Of a stretch of DNA of 64,000 bases, positions 17,984 to 26,001 are shown in pieces; the stretch's first letter is position 1, and each line of letters opens with the position of its first letter. The notes under the pieces were generated by a model. It saw only the letters and a list, made by a program, of their open reading frames with translations. It had not been told where the DNA came from and did not search any database. The stretch lies in assembly GCF_014842925.1 (NCBI RefSeq), contig NZ_JACYXJ010000007.1:248001-312000 (forward strand), in the 5' to 3' direction. Source of the DNA: Roseibium polysiphoniae. Its GTDB lineage: Bacteria > Pseudomonadota > Alphaproteobacteria > Rhizobiales > Stappiaceae. The translations under genes and the position numbers were made by a program.

Positions 17984-18637
17984 TTATTCAGCGTCCGGCT
18001 GGTTGGCTGGCGCAGCTTGCTGAAACTCGTGCCGTTCCATACAGGCGTCGTAGATGCGGCGAATGGTCGGATAGGGGCTCATGTCGACCTGAAAACGCTG
18101 GTTGTTCGCAACCTGCGCGACGAGGCAGATATCCGCGAGGCCCGGGTTGTCGCCGTGGCAAAAGGTTCCCGTATCCGGGCTGCCAAACAGCAGCGCCTCA
18201 AGCGGACCAAAGGTTTCCACGACCCAGTGCCTGAACCAGTCAGCAACCGCATCGTCGTCAGCCCCGAAGCTTTGCCGGAGCTCGTTGAGCACACGCAAAT
18301 TGTTCACCGGATGGATTTCACAGGCAATCATCTGCGCCAGTGCCCGCACGCGTGCGCGTCCTATCGGGTCAGCCGGCAGCAGGGGCGGTTCAGGGATCGT
18401 CTCTTCAAGATACTCGATGATTGGCAGGGACTGGATGAGAACAACACTCTCGTCCGGCAGCTCCAGTGAAGGCACAAGCCCTTGCGGGTTGAGCTTAAGG
18501 TAACTTTCGAAACGCTGCGCACCGGTTCTCAGATGATGCGCAATGTAGTCTGTCTCCACGCCCTTCAGATTGAGAGCAATGCGCAGTCGATAGGATGTCG
18601 AACTGCGGAAGTAGGAATGAAGTCTTGGTCTGGTCAC
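17984..18637 (-). CDS. maiA: Maleylacetoacetate isomerase (zeta-class glutathione transferase)
   Basis: 217 aa. The zeta-class active-site motif SSTSYRLRIALNLKG is at residues 12-26, followed by the glutathione-site NPQGLVPSLEL and QSLPIIEYLEE. It would convert maleylacetoacetate to fumarylacetoacetate in tyrosine/homogentisate breakdown. The start is GTG at 18637 behind GGGAGGGA; the ATG two bases away is out of frame. No hmgA or fahA is nearby, so it is separated from the rest of the pathway here. A maleylpyruvate isomerase role is a close alternative. Confidence 0.85.
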   Translation of the reverse strand: MTRPRLHSYFRSSTSYRLRIALNLKGVETDYIAHHLRTGAQRFESYLKLNPQGLVPSLELPDESVVLIQSLPIIEYLEETIPEPPLLPADPIGRARVRALAQMIACEIHPVNNLRVLNELRQSFGADDDAVADWFRHWVVETFGPLEALLFGSPDTGTFCHGDNPGLADICLVAQVANNQRFQVDMSPYPTIRRIYDACMERHEFQQAAPANQPDAE

Positions 18638-18738
18638 ATGTCCCTCCCTGACGGTTGACCCGAACCGATATTAGTTACAAATGAAACAAAATTCCAAGAC
18701 TATCACTCTGGAAAGACGCACGACCTGTGAAACGCAAA

Positions 18739-18759
18739 GAGGCCCGCAAAGCGGGCCTC
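18739..18759 (-). terminator. Intrinsic terminator of the 31-codon gene
   Basis: GAGGCCCGC-TTT-GCGGGCCTC hairpin followed on the minus strand by TTTGCGTTT. It begins 31 bp after the stop of the small gene at 18791-18886. The same hairpin read on the plus strand has no T-tail, so it belongs to the minus-strand unit. It could also work as an attenuator ahead of maiA, whose start lies about 100 bp further on. Confidence 0.8.
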
Positions 18760-18790
18760 CCATGAGATCGAACTGACCTTTTTGTCCGGA

Positions 18791-18886
18791 CTAGATCCCG
18801 GCGAAACCTGTTGTTGCCAGAGGCTGCTCCGGCACCGACACATTCCGCCCAGACTTAAGGGCCAAATTCAGGGTCTCACTAGACAT
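18791..18886 (-). CDS. Unrecognised 31-residue small protein
   Basis: ATG to TAG, 31 codons. It begins MSSETLNLAL and ends PLATTGFAGI. AAGGAGGTG, a near-perfect complement to the 16S rRNA tail, lies five bases before the ATG, and a T-tailed hairpin follows the stop. A CTTGCAAG-like -35 lies upstream, around 18951-18956. This set of expression signals is better than that of most genes in the window and argues for a real small gene. There is no membrane segment or signal peptide. I do not recognise the family. It could be a regulatory peptide, a peptide precursor, or a leader peptide for maiA. It does not look like an amino-acid attenuator (one Phe, no Tyr). Confidence 0.65.
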   Translation of the reverse strand: MSSETLNLALKSGRNVSVPEQPLATTGFAGI

Positions 18887-19042
18887 GGGCACACCTCCTT
18901 TCAGGTTGTTAAACATGAGATCAAAGGTAGTGCCCCAAACGCTTCTTGCAAGCCTGTTCCTTGTGCGCCGCTGCCAAAAGGAAAGGCAAAAGTCTCAGCG
19001 GGCACCTTGCCCCCGGCGCCCGGAAACGCAAAAAGTATCAAG

Positions 19043-19654
19043 ATGGAACACAGACGCCATGCCCCGGATTGCAACCCGCCGCTAGACGGGCTCGACTATT
19101 CCAGCCCGCGCCCCTTCTCGATGTGGAAGAGCGGGCATCTGGACACATTGATCGGAGGATGGCTTCAGCTCCAGCCACCCTGCCTTGAGCTGGCGACGCT
19201 CGCTCTGGAGGAACTGACGATCAGGCGTGAAGATCTGCAGGCCCGAATGAAATTCGCCAACGCGGACCTGGAGCCGATTGTCTGGCTGGCCGATGCAAGG
19301 CGCTCGGTCAGAGACGTTCTTCTGCCGGACATTCAGGAGACCGCGCCCAAGTCATCAGCAAGGGGAAAGGTCTATGTCATCCTGAGAGGTGGCTATACGG
19401 AGACCAATCTCTGGTATGGCGCGTACGTGGGTTCGACCACGCGCCCGATCGGCAAGCGTTTTGCCGAACACCGTGCCGGAGGACCTCGTTCCGCCAGAGG
19501 TCTGCCAACGCACGGTATCGAACCGCTTTATTCACTTTTTGCCCCGCTCAATCCAGTTGCATCTTCGCGGGGCAAACTGCGCGAATGGGAAACCCGGCTT
19601 CATGAGTGCCTCGCGCCCATCGTGCCGAAGGTGACCGGCGATGTCGCCTTTTAG
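19043..19654 (+). CDS. GIY-YIG-like nuclease-domain protein
   Basis: 203 aa from ATG 19043; an upstream frame to 18782 overlaps the antisense small gene and was dropped. Residues 110-190 fit a divergent GIY-YIG fold: VYVI (first strand, for GIY), GAYVGS (128-131 region, for YIG), Arg139 and His143 in GKRFAEHRAG, and a late Glu in REWETRL. The N-terminal 100 residues are unassigned. Whether it cuts DNA is unknown, because the first Gly-Ile-Tyr is not intact. It converges with the DUF302 gene, 9 bp apart. Confidence 0.6.
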   Translation: MEHRRHAPDCNPPLDGLDYSSPRPFSMWKSGHLDTLIGGWLQLQPPCLELATLALEELTIRREDLQARMKFANADLEPIVWLADARRSVRDVLLPDIQETAPKSSARGKVYVILRGGYTETNLWYGAYVGSTTRPIGKRFAEHRAGGPRSARGLPTHGIEPLYSLFAPLNPVASSRGKLREWETRLHECLAPIVPKVTGDVAF

Positions 19655-19663
19655 AGCCTGGCG

Positions 19664-20149
19664 CTACTCGATGGTGGCACGCTTGGCGATCGCTTCAAAG
19701 ACACCGTCGAGCTCTGCTGCCATGACTTTCAGGTCATCGCCGCCTTCGGCCATATAAGGTTCAAAAACCTCGCTGGGTGTCTTCCAGGAAAGCGTCGCGG
19801 ACTTGTCGTGGTTCTCGGTGACGTAGAAGCGGATGGGCGCTTCGATGCCAGCAGCGATGGAGGTCTTGAGCATCCGGCGGGCGTAATCATTGCGATAGAC
19901 ACCGAGTACCTGGTTTCCCGGGATGACAATCCCTTGGCCCTTTGCTCCCGCAGACGCACTCGCCTGTGTGACAAGACCCATCTTCTCGGCCTTCACCGCA
20001 GCCTTTACCCGATCCACGAGTTCAGAAAATGCGTGCGGCGTATCGATGATCCGCCAGCCATCACGGGGTTGCAGGCCACTGGCCAACCCTTGGGCCGAAA
20101 ACCAAACCAGCACCAGCGTGGACGCAAGGATCGAGCGAAACAAAGTCAT
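19664..20149 (-). CDS. Secreted DUF302-domain protein
   Basis: 161 aa from ATG 20149 (AAGGAG upstream); an ATG 15 bp earlier lacks one. A signal peptide (about 1-24, cut after SAQGLASG) is followed by a single DUF302 domain: FSELVDRVKAAVKAEKMGLV and the VIPGNQVLGVYRNDYARRML core. The family is periplasmic or cytoplasmic, of unknown function, and often found near sulfur or copper genes. Here the YeeE-type transporter lies upstream on the same strand, about 120 bp away, so a link to sulfur or redox handling is possible. Confidence 0.85.
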   Translation of the reverse strand: MTLFRSILASTLVLVWFSAQGLASGLQPRDGWRIIDTPHAFSELVDRVKAAVKAEKMGLVTQASASAGAKGQGIVIPGNQVLGVYRNDYARRMLKTSIAAGIEAPIRFYVTENHDKSATLSWKTPSEVFEPYMAEGGDDLKVMAAELDGVFEAIAKRATIE

Positions 20150-20267
20150 GTCATTCTCCTTCATGGATGGGAGGGGAGAATGAAACGCAACAGACGCCGA
20201 TTTGAAGGCGCCGGACTGTAAAAGCGCTCACGTGCTGATCACAATCGAGTGCTCAGGCGCAGGCGCC

Positions 20268-21443
20268 TCAACCCATTCCGAGCTTGAGGCGAAGACGCGT
20301 GCCGAGCAAACTTCCGGCAAAGGCAAAGACCAGCCACAGCCAGCCGTGCATGGATCCGGAGACAATCCCGCCAAGATAGGCGCCGATGTTACAGCCATAG
20401 GCCAGCCGCGCCCCGTAGCCCATCAACAGGCCACCAACGATCGCGGTCAGCAGATCTCTGGCGGACAGATGCCAAACCGGCGCAAACTTGCCGGCAAGCG
20501 CAGCAGCCGCCAGCGCACCGAAAATGATGCCGAAATTCATGACCGAGGTGCTGTCCGAAAGGACGCTCGCTTCAAGCGCCTTGGTCTGCCACTGCCAATA
20601 GGGCCAGGTTTCGACCGGGATGCCGATTGCCGCGAAAACCTTCGCACCCCAGAGAGCAAAACCCGAGGTGATGCCCCAGGGCCGACCAACGACGATGAAG
20701 GTGAGAATGCCGACCACGGCAAGCATTACAGCACCGAGCATGGGAGACCAGGGACCTGTCGTAAGGGAGGCGGTCTTTCGCGCTTCGAGAACCCGACCAT
20801 GCGCCTTTTTCTCGATCTTGATCGTTGCAACGGCAATTGCGCCCAACACCACCGCAGTGATCGCAAAGGCGGCGAGCGGGCCGAAATTGCTCACCAGAGA
20901 ATAGGCCGGCAGCTTGGGCAGCTGTCCCCAAAGATGCATGTGGGCTGTCGCGAGGACCGATCCAAGGATGAAGGCCGCAAGGGTGACCATCATCCGTGTT
21001 GACCCTCCGCCTGCGGTGAAGAGCGTGCCGGATGCGCAGCCTCCACCGAGCTGCATGCCAAGACCGAACATGAATGCGCCAACGGCTGCCGCATAGCCGA
21101 AAGGAAAGACAAAGCCGCCGGTCGGCATGCCGAAATCACCGCCCCAGGCGATCAGGGGAAAGGCAACAGCGGATGTCAGAAGGATGAGGACGAACTGAGC
21201 ACGCAGGCCCGTTCCGCGCTTCTCGGTCACAATATGACGCCAGGCGGCGGTGAAGCCGAAACTGGCGTGATAGAGGGAAAGACCAGCGAGGCCGCCAATC
21301 AGGGCGGCTCCCGCCTGGCGCGCTCCGCCGAGCGAGTAGGCGCCAAGCGCGACGATCACCAAAGCTGCAACAGCAAAGGCGAGTATGGGCTTCTGAGAAC
21401 CCTCATTCGGAGGTGTTACGGTCGTGACTGTCATGGAACCCAT
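20268..21443 (-). CDS. YeeE/YedE-family sulfur-compound transporter
   Basis: 391 aa with about 10 hydrophobic segments. The two Cys-bearing signatures of the family are present: QLGGGCASGTLFTAGGG and GARLAYGCNIGAYLGG, a pair shown in YeeE homologues to carry thiosulfate through the membrane. Both halves are fused in one protein. No TusA-like gene lies alongside. The DUF302 gene is downstream. GGGA lies 9 bp before the first ATG; a second ATG 9 bp later is possible. Confidence 0.88.
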   Translation of the reverse strand: MGSMTVTTVTPPNEGSQKPILAFAVAALVIVALGAYSLGGARQAGAALIGGLAGLSLYHASFGFTAAWRHIVTEKRGTGLRAQFVLILLTSAVAFPLIAWGGDFGMPTGGFVFPFGYAAAVGAFMFGLGMQLGGGCASGTLFTAGGGSTRMMVTLAAFILGSVLATAHMHLWGQLPKLPAYSLVSNFGPLAAFAITAVVLGAIAVATIKIEKKAHGRVLEARKTASLTTGPWSPMLGAVMLAVVGILTFIVVGRPWGITSGFALWGAKVFAAIGIPVETWPYWQWQTKALEASVLSDSTSVMNFGIIFGALAAAALAGKFAPVWHLSARDLLTAIVGGLLMGYGARLAYGCNIGAYLGGIVSGSMHGWLWLVFAFAGSLLGTRLRLKLGMG

Positions 21444-21692
21444 CTAAGCATTTCCCATTGATCCAACAAGAAATACCATCCGCTATCGAACTGCCTATGG
21501 AGAAAGAGATTCCATTTTGAGGCAGCATTACGGCCAACTCAACACAGAGCTAACACCTTTTTGTGTGTTGCAGTTCAGAAGCCGCCTGCCCTCTTGTTGC
21601 AATGCGAGGATGTGATTTTGCAGCTGATTAGGCCCCGCCTTTTCTGTCGCACACATTCCGGAAATGCCAGCAATACGGTCAAAGGGCTTGCC

Positions 21693-23075
21693 ATGCGCTA
21701 TACAGATCAGTTCGGCTATGACGTCACAGTCTCAAGCCAGCAAGCCGTCGTTCATTGGAATGCGGCCGTAAATGCCTTCCTCGCACATGGCAAAGAGACT
21801 GCAGTCCACCTGGAACAGGCGCTGGAGCTGGCTCCCGATTTCGCCATGGCACATGCGACGCGCGGTATCTTCTGCCTGCTAATGGGCCGCTCGGAGCTCG
21901 TGGCGACGGCCAAGGACTGCCTGAGCACGACCCAAAAGATCAGCAAAACGGCGGACCTCACCGAGCGGGAAAAAGCGCTCATGGGCGCGCTGGCTGACTG
22001 GCTTGACGGGTGGCCATCACATGCGGCCGAACGCCTGGACCGTGTGCTCACGTCGGCTCCCCGGGACGCCTTGATCGTGAAGCTGGTGCACGCCATTCGA
22101 TTTGTTCTGGGCGATTCAAAGGGCATGCGTGCGTCGATCGACAGTGTTTTTGGAGCCTATGACAGCAAGCATCCGTCTTATGGTTATATTCTTGGCTGCC
22201 GCGCCTTTGCGCTCGAGGAAACCGGAGACTACCGGGACGCGGAGCTGCTTGGCCGCAAGGGCCTCCAGCATGCCACGGACGACGCGTGGGGGCTCCATGC
22301 GGTCGCCCATGTCCACGACATGACCGGCCGGGCGGACGAAGGTATTACCTGGCTTGAGCATCGACCTGAAGGCTGGGCGCATTGCAACAACTTCGGCTAC
22401 CATGTCTGGTGGCACCTTGCGCTGATGTATCTGGAGCGCGGCGAGATCGACAAGGTGTTGTCGCTTTACGACGAAGAGATCCGCCGCGACCGGACGGATG
22501 ATTTCCGCGATATTTCCAACGCCACTTCCCTGCTCTCACGCCTTGAGATTGAAGGCGTCAATGTGGGCGCACGCTGGGAAGAACTTGCGCTGCTTTCGGA
22601 CAAACGCGCGGAGGACGGCTGCAACGTGTTTGCGGATCTGCATTACCTGCTGGCGCTGCTGAATGGCGGGCGCCGCATGGGAGCCGAGCGCCTGTTGGGA
22701 GACCTGCAGTCGCGCTCACGTCAAACAGGAGACATTGCTCGCATTTCCGCAAAAGCCGGTGTGCCAGTCGGCCTGGGCCTCGAGCAGTATCGCAAAGGCA
22801 ATTACGCTTCGGCCTTCCACATGCTCTCGTCCGCGAGAGATGAGCTTCCGACCATTGGCGGCTCCCACGCTCAAAGGGATGTCTTCGAACGCATCACCAT
22901 CGACGCCGCCCTTCGAGCCGGTTTTGCTGAAGATGCCGAAAGGGTCCTGAAGGACCGCACCCGCAAACGTGGCGCGGTAGATCACTTTGCCGAGCAAAGG
23001 TTCGAAACCTGCGAGAAAATGCGCAGCGCTTCCAAGATCATGCTAGACGAACGGCTGCGCGCAGCTCACGCCTGA
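21693..23075 (+). CDS. TTC38-like tetratricopeptide-repeat protein
   Basis: 460 aa from ATG 21693 (AAAGGG upstream), first residues RYTDQFGYDVTVSS. The whole chain is helical repeats (LEQALELAPDFAMAHATRGI, then AFALEETGDYRDAELLGRKG, WGLHAVAHVHDMTGRADEGI), matching the bacterial relatives of TTC38. WHLALMYLERGEIDKVLSLYD is a typical block. There is no signal peptide. Function is unknown; it probably binds a protein or peptide. It is followed by opgC on the same strand. Confidence 0.75.
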   Translation: MRYTDQFGYDVTVSSQQAVVHWNAAVNAFLAHGKETAVHLEQALELAPDFAMAHATRGIFCLLMGRSELVATAKDCLSTTQKISKTADLTEREKALMGALADWLDGWPSHAAERLDRVLTSAPRDALIVKLVHAIRFVLGDSKGMRASIDSVFGAYDSKHPSYGYILGCRAFALEETGDYRDAELLGRKGLQHATDDAWGLHAVAHVHDMTGRADEGITWLEHRPEGWAHCNNFGYHVWWHLALMYLERGEIDKVLSLYDEEIRRDRTDDFRDISNATSLLSRLEIEGVNVGARWEELALLSDKRAEDGCNVFADLHYLLALLNGGRRMGAERLLGDLQSRSRQTGDIARISAKAGVPVGLGLEQYRKGNYASAFHMLSSARDELPTIGGSHAQRDVFERITIDAALRAGFAEDAERVLKDRTRKRGAVDHFAEQRFETCEKMRSASKIMLDERLRAAHA

Positions 23076-23148
23076 CTTGAGCTGAAAACCGACATTGCCC
23101 TTGGCGGCCGATAAGCTGGACCGCCCAGCCCATGGACTGATTTCTGAC

Positions 23149-24381
23149 GTGAACGCTCAATCAAGCCCGACCAAATTCCGCGACCCTCGCCTCGACTTCT
23201 TTCGCGGCATAGGCATGTTCATCATCTATATCGCCCATCTTCCGGGAAACTGGTGGACGCTTTGGATCCCGGCCCGCTTCGGGTTTTCAGATGCCACGGA
23301 GATCTTCGTCTTCTGTTCGGGCATGGCCTCCGCGCTCGCCTTCGGCAAGGTGTTTGACGTTCACGGCGCAGGAATGGGAATTGCGCGAGTGGCGCAGCGG
23401 ATGTGGCAGGTCTACTGGGCGCATATCTGCCAGTTCCTTGTCATTGCGGCAGGCCTTGTCGCGATCCACGAAAGCGGCTTTCTCACGCAATGCTGCGATC
23501 TGACCCAGAATTATGTCGGATCGCTGAACCTCTGGCCGTTCTTTGACAATACGCCCCTGAATTTGCCAGGGCTGCTGACGCTGACCTATGTGCCGAATTA
23601 CTTCGACATCCTGCCGATGTACATTGTGATCCTAGCCTTGATACCCGTCATCATGATCGCATCGCGGATCTCGGTCTGGGCCGCCTTCGTACTCTCCATC
23701 GGGCTCTGGCTTGCTGCCAATTTCCAACTGCTGAACCTGCCCGCAGAGCCGTGGTCTGACCGCTCCTGGTACTTCAATCCTTTCGCGTGGCAGCTGGTGT
23801 TCTTTACCGGCTTTGCCTTCATGCGAGGCTGGATTCCGGCACCGCCGGTGGATGAGCGCCTGATTGCGCTCGCGATCGCTGTGCTGCTTCTTTCCCTGCC
23901 CTTCGCCTACTTCCGGATCCATCTCAACGTCGAGTTTGCACAGATCGTCAGGGACATGTTGAAACCACTCTGGATCAAGAGTGAGCTCGGCTTCCTGCGG
24001 TACGTGCACTTCCTGGCGCTGGCTTACCTTGCCTGGGTCGCAGCAGGCGACAAAGGCTTTCGACTCTTCGGGCATGGCCGCATCTGGGGTGGCTTCGTCC
24101 GCATCGTTCAGAAAGTCGGCCAACAATCCCTTGCGGTTTTCATGGCGAGCCTGGTCATCGCTCAAGCTGCCGGCATTCTCCGCGACATGGTCTGGGGGCG
24201 CGGCGAATGGCTACCTCAGACCTTGTCCAACCTGCTCGGCTTTGCGGCTCTGATTGCAGTTGCCTATGTGGTGGCCTGGTTCAAGGGACAGCCCTGGCGA
24301 AAATCGCCAAAACCGCAAACTTCACGGCTGTCAGAAGAAGTGTCATCACCTCGATCCAAAGTGGCGGAAACCACCAATTAG
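23149..24381 (+). CDS. opgC: OpgC-family membrane acyltransferase
   Basis: About 410 aa with about ten membrane helices. The N-terminus RDPRLDFFRGIGMFIIYIAH is the OpgC signature, where OpgC adds succinyl groups to periplasmic glucans. GFSDATEIFVFCSGMA is the second conserved block. The start is uncertain. The frame opens at TTG 23095; GTG 23149 behind GGACTGA fits the family N-terminus better. Neighbouring opgG/opgH genes are absent, so the acceptor glycan is unknown. Confidence 0.85.
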   Translation: MNAQSSPTKFRDPRLDFFRGIGMFIIYIAHLPGNWWTLWIPARFGFSDATEIFVFCSGMASALAFGKVFDVHGAGMGIARVAQRMWQVYWAHICQFLVIAAGLVAIHESGFLTQCCDLTQNYVGSLNLWPFFDNTPLNLPGLLTLTYVPNYFDILPMYIVILALIPVIMIASRISVWAAFVLSIGLWLAANFQLLNLPAEPWSDRSWYFNPFAWQLVFFTGFAFMRGWIPAPPVDERLIALAIAVLLLSLPFAYFRIHLNVEFAQIVRDMLKPLWIKSELGFLRYVHFLALAYLAWVAAGDKGFRLFGHGRIWGGFVRIVQKVGQQSLAVFMASLVIAQAAGILRDMVWGRGEWLPQTLSNLLGFAALIAVAYVVAWFKGQPWRKSPKPQTSRLSEEVSSPRSKVAETTN

Positions 24382-24387
24382 AGCATA

Positions 24388-24425
24388 AAAAAACACCGGC
24401 GCGATCGCTCGCACCGGTGTTTTGT
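24388..24425. terminator. Bidirectional terminator between opgC and the DUF1150 gene
   Basis: AAACACCGG and CCGGTGTTT arms (24391-24399 with 24414-24422) around a 14-base loop, with an A-run on the left and a T-run on the right, so it works for both convergent transcripts. Confidence 0.85.
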
Positions 24426-24446
24426 AATGTCGTCCATTCCAGACGA

Positions 24447-24734
24447 TCAGTGAACGCTGACCATTTCAAGGTCGTGCTCGAAGGCATTGGCCAGAGCTGC
24501 TTCGCGACTGTCCGCTAGAAGGATCGGTGTGCCGTCTGCATTGAGCAGCGCCCAAAGCGTTGTGCTGTCCTGAATCGGCGGCACTTCCGGGAAGAGCGCG
24601 GCCATATCCTTGGCCTGGAGCTTTCGGATATACGCCATGCTGCCGATACCGAGGTCCGCCAGGACCTCTTCGCTCATGGCAATCAGCTCCGCTTCTCGCG
24701 CCAGCGCTGCAGCATCATTGGTGTTACGCGTCAT
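24447..24734 (-). CDS. DUF1150-family protein
   Basis: 95 aa, DUF1150. Conserved features are LADLGIGSMAYIRKL near residues 25-40 and the C-terminal NADGTPILLADSREAALANAFEHDLE. The family is found behind small heat-shock genes in Hyphomicrobiales, as here (33 bp after hsp20). Its role is unknown. GGAGAG precedes the ATG. It is co-transcribed with hsp20 and so is probably heat-induced. Confidence 0.88.
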   Translation of the reverse strand: MTRNTNDAAALAREAELIAMSEEVLADLGIGSMAYIRKLQAKDMAALFPEVPPIQDSTTLWALLNADGTPILLADSREAALANAFEHDLEMVSVH

Positions 24735-24767
24735 GGTCTCTCCAAGGTTTTTTCCGGCGGGGGAGTG

Positions 24768-25196
24768 TCAGTCGCCGCTGGAGATTTCGATCTTCCGGAT
24801 CACACGTTCAGGCTCCGGACGCGCAAGATCGATAGACAATAGGCCATCCTTCAGGTCCGCACCAAGGATTTCGATCCCTTCTGCCAGCACAAATGCGCGC
24901 TGGAACTGGCGGGCAGCGATCCCGCGGTGCAAATACTGCCGGGTCTTGTCGTCAATCTGACGACCCCGAATGACAAGCTGGCTCTCTTCAACGGACACAT
25001 CGAGCTGGTCCCGGGTGAAGCCGGCAACCGCAAGAGTGATCCGAATGACGTCGCCCTGTTCGTCCGTTTTCGGCAGACGCTCAATATTGTAGGGCGGGTA
25101 GCCGTCATTGGCAGCCTTGGAAACCCTATCAAGCACGCGCTCGATATCATCGAACCCGAGCATGAACGGGCTTGAAAACGCTGACATGCGTGTCAT
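24768..25196 (-). CDS. Hsp20-family small heat-shock protein
   Basis: 142 aa alpha-crystallin chaperone, IbpA-like. It begins MTRMSAFSSPFML, has the N-terminal region YPPYNIERLPK, the alpha-crystallin core (ITLAVAGFTRDQLDVSV to RGRQIDD) and the GIAARQFQRAFVLAEGI block. It holds unfolding proteins in a refoldable state. The annotated frame reaches TTG 25202, but ATG 25196 is eight bases from AGGA and was chosen. An RpoH-type promoter and a ROSE-like RNA thermometer precede it. Confidence 0.93.
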   Translation of the reverse strand: MTRMSAFSSPFMLGFDDIERVLDRVSKAANDGYPPYNIERLPKTDEQGDVIRITLAVAGFTRDQLDVSVEESQLVIRGRQIDDKTRQYLHRGIAARQFQRAFVLAEGIEILGADLKDGLLSIDLARPEPERVIRKIEISSGD

Positions 25197-25279
25197 CGCC
25201 AAAGTCCTTTTAAAGCGACCTTGCGTCCGGACCCATTTTGAGCGGCATCCGAACAGGAGTGTCCTTCACTCCGTTTCGT
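25197..25279 (-). promoter_or_regulatory. hsp20 5' leader with ROSE-like RNA thermometer
   Basis: The last hairpin of the leader (25205-25218) reads UCGCU-UUAA-AAGGA in RNA. UC-CU pairs with AGGA of the Shine-Dalgarno, leaving the bulged G that marks ROSE elements (conserved U-Y-G-C-U opposite AGGA). Heat melting would free the ribosome site. Upstream stems of the leader were not folded by computation. Confidence 0.7.
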
Positions 25280-25285
25280 TATCGA

Positions 25286-25314
25286 ATATGGCGACAGTCG
25301 GCGGATCTTTCAAG
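25286..25314 (-). promoter_or_regulatory. RpoH-type heat-shock promoter of hsp20
   Basis: CTTGAA (25309-25314) and CCATAT (25286-25291) separated by exactly 17 bp on the minus strand, matching the alphaproteobacterial sigma-32 consensus (CTTG.. and CC.AT). The predicted start lies about 80 bp before the hsp20 ATG. Confidence 0.7.
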
Positions 25315-25409
25315 CTAAGGGCCGCCAGATGACCACAGCCAACACAGCTATGGTTACCTGACGACCCGATTTCAGAGAGAGTGTTTCAGAGCGTTCTGCT
25401 CGGGCCGAC

Positions 25410-25895
25410 TTATTGCGGGATCAACCGCTGTCCATGGGGATTGTCGATCACCATCTTCCAACTCCCGTCCGTCTGCTTGCGCAGGACCGCAACCGATAGC
25501 CCACTCATGCTCAATGGCTTGCCATCAGGCCCGGTACCGGTCATATCCCATGGCGCGAGATGGACTGCGATATCTCCTTCAACGATCACCTCGTGGCCCG
25601 CGTAGGTGAAGACAGGTTTCATGGTGCCGAAAACCTCGAAACCCTGGCGAACATGTTGAGGATCAGAGACTGGTTTGCCCGGTTCGAAAACGACGGACGC
25701 CTGAGATTCATAGGCGTTCATTACCTTATCGTAGTCAGCCTTCTGAAAGTCCGACGTCATGGTTTCGATGGCCTTCATGACCTGTTTCTGCTCTTCATTC
25801 ATCTCATATGTCTCCGTTGCAAAGGTCGGGTTCAGCGTCGTGGCGACAAGGCCGGCGACCGCCGCGGTGGTCTTGAGTATTGTTTTCCAAGTCAT
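25410..25895 (-). CDS. Secreted NTF2-like (SnoaL/DUF4440-type) protein
   Basis: 161 aa from ATG 25895 behind AAAGGAG. A signal peptide (TWKTILKTTAAVAGLVATTL, cut near TFATETYEM) is followed by a cone-shaped NTF2-like fold: MTSDFQKADYDKVMNAYESQ, VSDPQHVRQGFEVFG, and the last strand LRKQTDGSWKMVIDNPHGQR. The family includes isomerases and non-enzymatic binding proteins; there is no clear catalytic pair. It lies downstream of the ECF sigma gene in the same direction and may be one of its targets. Confidence 0.75.
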   Translation of the reverse strand: MTWKTILKTTAAVAGLVATTLNPTFATETYEMNEEQKQVMKAIETMTSDFQKADYDKVMNAYESQASVVFEPGKPVSDPQHVRQGFEVFGTMKPVFTYAGHEVIVEGDIAVHLAPWDMTGTGPDGKPLSMSGLSVAVLRKQTDGSWKMVIDNPHGQRLIPQ

Positions 25896-26001
25896 CGTTT
25901 CTCCTTTCTTGGAGGGGGAAGGGACCGGACAAAGAGGGAGCGTTCCCGCCAAATCCGGCCGGTTGAAAACTCGTCCATGAACAGTGTTCAGGCGATCAAG
26001 G

